In this document: in pieces, positions 26,088 through 32,536 of the stretch
Layout of the letters: every line of letters begins with the position of its first letter
How positions within the stretch are numbered: the first letter of the stretch is position 1
Origin: JBMOPD01 sp049323615
GTDB taxonomy: Bacteria > Bacillota > Desulfotomaculia > Desulfotomaculales > Desulfocucumaceae
Length of the DNA: 32,536 nucleotides
Direction of reading: 5' to 3'
NCBI GenBank assembly: GCA_049323615.1
Contig: JBMOPD010000073.1
Span: 1-32,536, forward strand
Made by a program: the position numbers and the translations under genes
Notes under the pieces: generated by a model
The model's database searches: none
The model's input: only the letters and a program-made list of their open reading frames with translations
Told to the model about the DNA's origin: nothing

Positions 26088-28497
26088 TGCATGAAGTAAA
26101 GTCATCATTATCGTATAAGTGGGCCAAACCCGTGTCGTCCAGATACAGTTCCTGTTTATTGATTATACCAATAGGATTGTCTGGAAAGATGCTAGCAAAA
26201 TCTACGTATTTAGTTGATATCTGTACCACAAATTGCTGCATAAGGGCCATAAATTGTTTTCTTTCGAAAAAACTTAAATTGGACCTAAAATCTTTATCTA
26301 GATACTTTTCAAAAAGGCCTTTTGTACCGTGAGGTGAATACCTATACAGAAGTTGTCTCATACGCCAACTTAAAAAATGCTCACCCCAGGGAATAAATAT
26401 AGAGAGCTGCGGGTAATCGGCTCCAAAAGGTTCAATGCCAGCCAAGGAGGACCACCTTCCCACGGCCGCTTCAGACAGTTTGCCCAAAAAGGCGGTCTTG
26501 GGGTTGATGTCCAGGGCATGCTTGTAATACCGGCATACTATTTCCGGCGTTGCGACCTCTTCCCAGCCCCGATTGTACTGATTCAATACCTCATCCGTAG
26601 CCGTTACGCTTTCTTTCTCTCTGTAAACAAATTTCCTGGTGTCCATCTCTCCGCCCCGTCGGAAAGGAAAAACAATAACCCTAGCCTTGTCCCCTGTGAA
26701 ATGGCGGTTAGCCCGTCCGGCCACCTGGGCCACGGCAGGAATGACGGGCAAAGCCCGTAAGACTGAGCGGAAGCTTAAGTCAACCCCTGCTTCCAGTATT
26801 TGCGTGCATACCACCACAGTGGGATATCCGCAAGCCAAGAAACAGGAGATTTCTTCGATCCGCTTGGCCTTATGCAGCGGTGTCATGCAGCCGGAGAGAT
26901 TAAAGACCGCAGTACCATCGTGAACTAAATTCTTTACTACTTGATACACCTGGGCGGCGTCCCTGACGGTATTCATAACCACCGCCACACTTCCCGTCCT
27001 TTTTAGATCCTCCGCGGCCAGTTCCGCTACACCTTGTTCATCCAGCGGCCCATTGGTTAAACAAACAATATACCTGCCCGGAACATCCAACTTCTCCGGG
27101 GCAAGGCGAGCCACAGGCAGTGTCAAACCTTTTTCCAGAGGCGGCAAAGTAGCCGTTACAAACATCGCCTGCATCTGATATTCCCTTGTCGCGGCGTCCA
27201 GCATACGCAAAAAGAGATTCCATACCTTCCCATCAATGATCTGCGGCTCATCAATTATCAAAAACGCTTTGGCACAGCTGTCCAGGCGCATTGACTGCTG
27301 GGCTCGCCTCGGGAACAGCGCCCTGAAAAACTGGTTGAAGGTGGTGGCCACTACCGGCGCCTGCCACGATTCCACGGCCAGGAAGAACTGTTCATCCATT
27401 TCCGTGCCATCGGCAGCACCCTTCTGGTCAACCAGCGAGAGGTGATGGTGCTGCATGACTTCCAAATCTGAGGAAGATGCGATCTCACCGGCTGCCTGGG
27501 AAAGTATGGACAGGTAGGGAGCCACATAAATAATCCTCCGGCATTCTCCGGCTGCGCAGGCAGCCAGGGAAATGCGCAGGGCCGTAAAGGTCTTGCCCAC
27601 GCCGGTGGGAAGGGTAAGGGCAAAAATTCTTTTTGACGGCTTCTCATCCAGGTATTTTTTGAAAGAAGCATCCTGGGCCGCCTGGCGCAGGCCAACCATG
27701 CGCTCCGAAGCCTGCCCGGACGCCAGGGCACTTTTAGCTTTCACACGGCAATACGTGTTCAGTCTATCCAGGGCTTTCCGGGCTTCGGCGGGTTGAAGCA
27801 CAGTCTCATGCAACCCCGCTGCATGATACCTGTCCGCAGCAATAAAAGATGCGGTGAACCGCCGCAGGCACAAGGCGGCCGCCGCTGAGTGTTCATCTTC
27901 GGCTTCATCTAAAAGGTCGTTTATCCTGCTTTTTGCCTCGTTGAAGAGGCGTTCCCAGTCATAATTTACATTTTTTAGCCAGTTAAACAATTCTTCAGGT
28001 ACTATCGCCAAGCCTGGGAAATAACCTTCAATCAACTCCGACAGCCCTGTAATATCAACGGATTTAAGCACGGATGAATCCAACCACGAACCGGCCGTGT
28101 ACCATATGACCTCATCGGTTAAATCGTGCAACTCTCCGTGGTGATCGTTGATATCCCTGGCCAGCTTATGGGATAGAAAATAAAGCTCACGCTTTTCTTT
28201 TCTCCGCGGACTCCAGGTTCCAATCAGTTTATACGCAAAAAAAGTGAACAGGGCCGCACCAAAAGAAGAGTGCGGCACGCGCGGACCCTCGCCTCCTATA
28301 TATGACTGCCAGGAAGACTGGGCCTTGCCGGCGTCATGCAAAAGACCGGCCAGGAATTTCAGCTGTTCCTGCCGTTCTCCCCGGTAATCTCCGCAACCAA
28401 AGGCCACTGCCTCCAGGTGATCCCGCAGCGGATAAATGGTGCCGTCGGGGCCGTCAGGCCTGGCTATGCAGTCCTTCAGCGGTATCACCACAGGCAA
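26077..28497 (-). CDS. cas3: CRISPR-associated helicase-nuclease Cas3 (type I-B, HD + helicase)
   Basis: This 806-residue protein is Cas3, recruited by Cascade to unwind and degrade target DNA. The N-terminal HD nuclease domain has His27, His54-Asp55 (LLHDAGK), the His pair 119-120 and Asp222 (AADRY). The helicase part has Walker A LPTGVGKT (296-303), motif II DEPQ (416-419, a variant of DEAD/DExH), VTATLPP (447-453), and EAGVDLSF with VAQVAGRANRH (motif VI). All catalytic residues appear present, so it should be active. A TTG at 28497 overlaps the cas5 stop by 13 nt, showing coupling. Its 3' end abuts the IS remnant: the stop lies only about 14 nt from the junction near 26063, and the C-terminus seems intact. 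Confidence 0.96.
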   Translation of the reverse strand: MPVVIPLKDCIARPDGPDGTIYPLRDHLEAVAFGCGDYRGERQEQLKFLAGLLHDAGKAQSSWQSYIGGEGPRVPHSSFGAALFTFFAYKLIGTWSPRRKEKRELYFLSHKLARDINDHHGELHDLTDEVIWYTAGSWLDSSVLKSVDITGLSELIEGYFPGLAIVPEELFNWLKNVNYDWERLFNEAKSRINDLLDEAEDEHSAAAALCLRRFTASFIAADRYHAAGLHETVLQPAEARKALDRLNTYCRVKAKSALASGQASERMVGLRQAAQDASFKKYLDEKPSKRIFALTLPTGVGKTFTALRISLAACAAGECRRIIYVAPYLSILSQAAGEIASSSDLEVMQHHHLSLVDQKGAADGTEMDEQFFLAVESWQAPVVATTFNQFFRALFPRRAQQSMRLDSCAKAFLIIDEPQIIDGKVWNLFLRMLDAATREYQMQAMFVTATLPPLEKGLTLPVARLAPEKLDVPGRYIVCLTNGPLDEQGVAELAAEDLKRTGSVAVVMNTVRDAAQVYQVVKNLVHDGTAVFNLSGCMTPLHKAKRIEEISCFLACGYPTVVVCTQILEAGVDLSFRSVLRALPVIPAVAQVAGRANRHFTGDKARVIVFPFRRGGEMDTRKFVYREKESVTATDEVLNQYNRGWEEVATPEIVCRYYKHALDINPKTAFLGKLSEAAVGRWSSLAGIEPFGADYPQLSIFIPWGEHFLSWRMRQLLYRYSPHGTKGLFEKYLDKDFRSNLSFFERKQFMALMQQFVVQISTKYVDFASIFPDNPIGIINKQELYLDDTGLAHLYDNDDFTSCIIL

Positions 28498-29186
28498 ATC
28501 ACCTCACCTTCCTGAAGGCGCACAAACTTGTACGGGTGACCGTTTTCCGCTTTCCTGGGCGAAAAGGAAATCGGCCTGCCGCCCATGTCGTAGATGAGAT
28601 TGATAGTCCCTTCAAAACAACGTTCTCCCAGGTAGTCATAGTGCATGCCGCCTACCCTGGCGTAACGCGTTTTATCTTGAGGGATCAAGCCCTCTACGGT
28701 ATGGCTGGGCAGGACACTCCGGCACTCCAGTTTTTCCGGCAGGGGATGAGAAAGCGGACTGCCCTCGGTAAGATCGACAAACCTGGGGAAAGTCAGGCAG
28801 AAAGCGCTGCCCAGGTAAGTATGGTAATAACTGCGCCGTTCTTTAATGAGTTCGCAAAGCCTCTCCAAATGCTCCCCGTGGTAATAAATGAGATAGTGAG
28901 GGTTTATAACCAGTTCAATGGACGTGGGCCTGTTAAAGCTGTCGCCCCCGCCGCCCAACCATCCTTTACCGAGCATGGACAATTCCTGGGTGCAGGTTCG
29001 TAAGGGAGACAAAAGCCTGATCCCTGTCAAATTCTCCCCGGTCAACTTGGGCAATCCCAGTACGGATGCCAACAAGCCCCTTAAAACAGTACGGGGAATG
29101 AAAGGGTACGTGGCATGGGTAACCATGGTATCCGGCCGCCTGAAATGCGCCAGCTTGCCTTTCAACTCGAACATCAGCACATGCAA
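28485..29186 (-). CDS. cas5: Cascade subunit Cas5 (type I-B, Cas5b/Csh-type)
   Basis: This 233-residue protein is a RAMP-fold Cas5 that caps the 5' handle of crRNA within Cascade. The N-terminus (LMFELKGKLAHFRRPDT) and the TYPFIPRTVLRGLLASVLGL segment are typical of I-B Cas5. GGAGGTGA lies 6-7 nt before a TTG at 29186, which decides this start over a GTG and an ATG a few codons in. It lies 34 nt after cas7 and overlaps cas3 by 13 nt. Confidence 0.92.
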   Translation of the reverse strand: MHVLMFELKGKLAHFRRPDTMVTHATYPFIPRTVLRGLLASVLGLPKLTGENLTGIRLLSPLRTCTQELSMLGKGWLGGGGDSFNRPTSIELVINPHYLIYYHGEHLERLCELIKERRSYYHTYLGSAFCLTFPRFVDLTEGSPLSHPLPEKLECRSVLPSHTVEGLIPQDKTRYARVGGMHYDYLGERCFEGTINLIYDMGGRPISFSPRKAENGHPYKFVRLQEGEVICLW

Positions 29187-29220
29187 AAATCCTCACCTCC
29201 CCGTGAGGTTGTCCCATCGC

Positions 29221-30192
29221 TTACCATGGCTCACACTGCTGTCCGGGAAGTTTTCCTACCAGCTTGAAACCGGGGTTTTGCCAGTACCTGATACGGCTAA
29301 TTTTTTTACTGTTGCTGTTCAGTATGTTGCTTAACCTGTTAACGTCGAGGCTTACCTCATTCAGGGAGGTGGGTGATTTTCCGCCCAGCCACTCCTTCGC
29401 GGCGGGCAGCAGGTCGATATAATCTTCAAGATAACCGATCCGGTAAAAGGGATCTTCATACTCAACATGCAGCAACAGCAAAGGCTGCTGGATCCCCCGG
29501 CCCCTTGCTTGCCTGTGCTGTGTGCCCTTCCACAGGCCTTCCAGGAGCAGTTCCTGGTCATCCTCGTCCATGTCGGTCTGAGAAGCAATGCTGGCGTTAA
29601 TCACCGCCGGCATGGCAAAAACGGCAAAGGGCAGTATGTAGGTTGTCCAGATTGTGCCCTGGGTCACCCCGGTTTCTTCTCCACTGTCCTTTTGAGATAT
29701 GTCCTTGCTGGGCATAACCACGGTACCCTGCACGTATTTAGTCTCCACCGGGTGCAGGGAGTGGGCCCATCCGAACTGCACCGGCCCGGTTAGTTCAAAG
29801 TTTTCTTTCGCCACGGAGTAGACCGCTCCAAACACCCGCACATCGAAGCTGGCTTTGGGGAGCACCTCCCTCATAGGTGACTTGGTATCAAACGACGACC
29901 TTTCACGGATAGCCTCGGCCAACTTCCCCCGCCCCAGCAGTAGTTTGCCGTCCGCAGTCCTTTCCTCTCGGCAGAATACGAAATTCCTCTTGTTTTCTCC
30001 CCCGTCCGGGAACTTGGCAAGCACGTAATCACGTACATCCCGCTTGATGCTGACGTCGGACAGCGAAATGCGGCCGTCGTCCTCCCCGAAGATCCTGCGG
30101 GCGTCGCTTTCGTTCAGCGGGTCGCGGTTGGGAATGCCGTCCTTCACAGATTTGATAAAAATTATCTCTCCGCTTTTTACAGGTTTGCTCAT
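29221..30192 (-). CDS. cas7: Cascade backbone subunit Cas7 (type I-B, Csh2)
   Basis: This 323-residue protein is Cas7/Csh2, which polymerises along the crRNA spacer. The N-terminus (FIKSVKDGIPNRDPLN ... ARRIFGEDDGRISLSDVSIK, RDVRDYV) is highly characteristic of Csh2. A mid-protein RVFGAVYSV and the C-terminal GRGIQQPLLLLHVEYED are also typical. ATG 30192 has GGAGGG 6 nt upstream. It is 30 nt after cas8b and 34 nt before cas5, within the effector operon. Confidence 0.95.
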   Translation of the reverse strand: MSKPVKSGEIIFIKSVKDGIPNRDPLNESDARRIFGEDDGRISLSDVSIKRDVRDYVLAKFPDGGENKRNFVFCREERTADGKLLLGRGKLAEAIRERSSFDTKSPMREVLPKASFDVRVFGAVYSVAKENFELTGPVQFGWAHSLHPVETKYVQGTVVMPSKDISQKDSGEETGVTQGTIWTTYILPFAVFAMPAVINASIASQTDMDEDDQELLLEGLWKGTQHRQARGRGIQQPLLLLHVEYEDPFYRIGYLEDYIDLLPAAKEWLGGKSPTSLNEVSLDVNRLSNILNSNSKKISRIRYWQNPGFKLVGKLPGQQCEPW

Positions 30193-30222
30193 GCTTATCC
30201 CTCCAAGCAGAATAAATATTTG

Positions 30223-32385
30223 TTACCCCTGTTGGGTTGCGTTTTTCTCTCCCTTGGCCAGTTGCATAAGGTGATACCCGGCCCAAAACGATCCCATGAA
30301 AGTGTCCCTGTTCTTTTGAACTTCTCTTTTCAATTCCTCGTCTTCGTAAGCTGTAATCACTATACCCAAACGGCTCCAGAATGACTGGTTGGCTATAATA
30401 TCCATGTCGAGCCTTCTTGCATACTCGTCCATCATAAACAATCCACGCCTGAATACTGCGTCCGGACTTAGCTTGCTTCCAAAAGTCATTATCCTTTCCT
30501 TGATAAAATCAATTTTATCCCTGCCCTTAGGTTCGGCCGCCTCTGCATCCTTTGCGCCGACCTCAGCAGTATCAACTCCGCCTCTTTCCCTTTTCTTTTT
30601 GTAATAGTAGCTGTTGTGAAACTGCCTGGTTAAATAACCGGCAACAAAGCCCAAACTAAATACATCAAATGTCATATCGTATATCTTGTCCGTAGATATT
30701 ACATCCAGTAGTTCTCTCCAGTCTTTTCTCACAACGTCTTCACCTCCGGGTTCATTTTGAATTCTCTCTGTATACAGCTCCAAGAACTTGTTAAAAATCA
30801 GAAAGAAGAAGACTTCCTTCTTCATTTGCCAGTGGCTCTCCGGCAACTCAGCTGTCAAACCGTCCAAACGGTGAACATAGTTAGCCATAAAGCGTTCAAA
30901 TGACAACAGCTGCCTGTGCAGGCAGGCAGCAAGGCTATGCCACAGGTAAGTCCCACCATATGCGTAGACCAGCAGGTTGGGCAAAGAGTTGTAGATATAG
31001 TCCTGACGGTAATTGGGACCCCAGACTTCAATCCAGGTTTTGTTAGCTTCTTCTCTTACATCCAAGACAAGATTCCTAAGCTGCTTGGCCGTTGAAGGAA
31101 CGACATCCTCGATTACCGTTCGCAAGTGTATGTCTTTACGGCCGGGGTCGCCGGAGTAATAGATGAGGGTCAGTCGGTAATTGTCCATCTTCTGGTCGTC
31201 ACCGGCGGGCAGGCAAGACTCAAAACCGGTAATGGCGTGCAAATTTCTTTCCTGTTTGGGGAGTTCTTTCAATATGCTGTACAGGTCTTCAACGAACTGT
31301 TCTCTTTCCTCACCGTCTTCAAGAAAACCGTCGGTTACCGGCAGGGCGTAGAGGCTGCCGTAAATCGTTTCCTTAGAGCCGGACTGCCGCACTGCCTCTT
31401 TTCCTGTGGCAGTGGCTACGGGAGCAAACAACTCCCTGACCAGGGTGTTGTCCACCAGCCTTGTCAGTTTCAAAAAGACGTTAGCCCCGAAATTCATGGC
31501 GGAATAGCAACTGGGACATAGGGATATGGAATCCACTATTCTTTCTTCTTTTAAAGATGTCGGTAGGGGGCCCGTCCAGGTGGTGGCCAACCAGGGCAGG
31601 GCTTTGCAGTCCGGTGAAACCGTCCGGCCCGCCTCCCCGCAGAAGGAACATTTCGCTTTCGGGCCTTCCCGGCTACCCAGGGCCGCCCCTTCCTCGACCC
31701 TCGCATTTATAAAAAGTTCCATTGCTTTTTCTAGACAGGACACAATTTTATATCCCGGCAAAAGCACACTCGGTCCCAGTTCCGCATACCCCTTGCTTAC
31801 AGGGGCGTCTTCCGGGACCAGACCAAATACATCGTTGGAACTGGTATCGGCCAGCACTACTATGCCCAGGACTTTTTCTTTGCCTGGACCCAGCTTTTGA
31901 GCCGCGCCGACCAGTTCTTCGGCCACCTGCCTGCATTCTTCCGAATTGAGCGAAAACCCAAGGGTTCTCTCCACCCTTCCCCTGAAAAAATTAACCGCCT
32001 CATCCAGGTTGCCCGAGGCAAAGAACCTGATCTGCTGATCATATACTGGGTAGACGGGTGGACCGTACCTGCCCTGGGGTGTAAGCGGGTTCCCCCCGAT
32101 AGGGACGATGAAAGGCGTGCCTGCTGCCTTTTTTTCGTCGGGCTTAAATGATTGCACCTGCCTTTTACCCCTCAGTTCTGTATAGTCATCCCCCCATATT
32201 TGCGGTTTTAAAGCCTTGGCCCTGAAACTGCCGTTCCGTCGGAAAATTTCAATTATAAAGACGTTGCCATAAAAATTTTTCGCTTTAGTGGATTTCATGT
32301 CAGATATTACCTCTAACACCTGTGACGTTGACAGAATCCCTTCCGATAAAGGCCGCCCGAGCCTGATTAAGCTCTCGATAAGCAT
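30223..32385 (-). CDS. cas8b: Cascade large subunit Cas8b (type I-B, Csh1-like)
   Basis: This 720-residue protein is the large subunit expected to recognise the PAM and recruit Cas3. It contains a central zinc-finger-like region with C246-x2-C249 (CSFC), C260 and C290-x2-C293 (CPSC), a hallmark of the Csh1/TM1802 branch, and a helical C-terminus. Position as first visible gene of the cas8b-cas7-cas5-cas3 operon supports the call, since overall conservation in this family is low. ATG 32385 has GGAGGTGA 6 nt upstream. cas6 usually precedes cas8b and should lie beyond the right edge. Confidence 0.9.
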   Translation of the reverse strand: MLIESLIRLGRPLSEGILSTSQVLEVISDMKSTKAKNFYGNVFIIEIFRRNGSFRAKALKPQIWGDDYTELRGKRQVQSFKPDEKKAAGTPFIVPIGGNPLTPQGRYGPPVYPVYDQQIRFFASGNLDEAVNFFRGRVERTLGFSLNSEECRQVAEELVGAAQKLGPGKEKVLGIVVLADTSSNDVFGLVPEDAPVSKGYAELGPSVLLPGYKIVSCLEKAMELFINARVEEGAALGSREGPKAKCSFCGEAGRTVSPDCKALPWLATTWTGPLPTSLKEERIVDSISLCPSCYSAMNFGANVFLKLTRLVDNTLVRELFAPVATATGKEAVRQSGSKETIYGSLYALPVTDGFLEDGEEREQFVEDLYSILKELPKQERNLHAITGFESCLPAGDDQKMDNYRLTLIYYSGDPGRKDIHLRTVIEDVVPSTAKQLRNLVLDVREEANKTWIEVWGPNYRQDYIYNSLPNLLVYAYGGTYLWHSLAACLHRQLLSFERFMANYVHRLDGLTAELPESHWQMKKEVFFFLIFNKFLELYTERIQNEPGGEDVVRKDWRELLDVISTDKIYDMTFDVFSLGFVAGYLTRQFHNSYYYKKKRERGGVDTAEVGAKDAEAAEPKGRDKIDFIKERIMTFGSKLSPDAVFRRGLFMMDEYARRLDMDIIANQSFWSRLGIVITAYEDEELKREVQKNRDTFMGSFWAGYHLMQLAKGEKNATQQG

Positions 32386-32536
32386 ATCACTTCACCTCCT
32401 TTATCTTAAAGTACTTATTCGAAAACTCGCAAACGAGTCTCCATGCTGCTTGTGGCTTGGGGATTTTTTGTTTCACCCCCAAAATCTTTGACAATCTTCA
32501 CATGGCAATAATAAGTGATATTTTGCAATATCAAAC
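32386..32536 (-). promoter_or_regulatory. Region upstream of the cas8b operon
   Basis: This AT-rich stretch holds the cas8b ribosome site and a small inverted repeat ACTCG-CAAA-CGAGT (32425-32438) that could be an operator or hairpin. On the minus strand one frame is open from the window edge to a TAA at 32415-32417 (about 39 codons), which might be the tail of an upstream gene such as cas6. The translation shows no recognisable Cas6 motif, so this is left open. Confidence 0.35.

Noticed and set aside
32415..32534. Open minus-strand frame at the right edge as the C-terminus of cas6
   Set aside because: About 39 codons are open, but there is no glycine-rich loop or other Cas6 motif, so it cannot be assigned.

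Overview
The window looks like the chromosome of an anaerobic clostridial Firmicute (Gram-positive, GC-rich, Peptococcaceae-like). The evidence is strong AGGAGG-type ribosome sites, frequent GTG/TTG starts, an aldehyde ferredoxin oxidoreductase with pterin-cofactor genes, L-lactate dehydrogenase, and a type I-B CRISPR-Cas locus whose repeat ends in ATTGAAAC. The genus is inferred only from gene content.

Left part (1-12.6 kb): a truncated tRNA-Arg(CCG) and an L-lactate dehydrogenase gene lie on the minus strand. A NodB-type polysaccharide deacetylase lipoprotein runs divergently from ldh on the plus strand. From about 10.8 kb down to 2.4 kb a long minus-strand gene series follows: AOR, MoaD, a ModE-like regulator, MoaA, MoaC, a MOSC protein, a MoeB/ThiF-like E1, a second MoaD/ThiS-like protein, TsaE, TsaB, RimI, an enoyl-CoA hydratase and a 48-residue membrane peptide with a TTG start. 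It stops at a bidirectional terminator. The first eight genes would build and use a molybdopterin or tungstopterin cofactor; TsaE/TsaB/RimI belong to tRNA t6A modification and ribosomal protein acetylation. Two plus-strand lipoproteins follow, one with Ig-like repeats.

Right part (12.7-32.5 kb): a type I-B CRISPR-Cas locus. cas4, cas1 and cas2 run rightward into a leader and a very large array. By hand count it has 154 full 30-nt repeats from 14741 to 24911, plus one more spacer and a truncated repeat. An IS3-family remnant sits at the array's distal end; it has lost its right end. Immediately beyond it the effector operon cas8b-cas7-cas5-cas3 runs leftward, tail to tail with the array. cas6 is not in the window and would be expected beyond the right edge.

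Most notable points: cas2 has no standard start codon that preserves its catalytic N-terminus, but a CTG behind a good ribosome site would restore an 87-residue protein. The gene order fits an inversion of a cas4-cas1-cas2-array cassette with an IS at the junction. The array holds several pairs of repeated or diverged spacers whose 5' ends are fixed while 3' ends vary, plus one close pair that overlaps on opposite strands. Both suggest repeated and possibly primed sampling of related invaders. No clearly new defence system was found outside this CRISPR locus.
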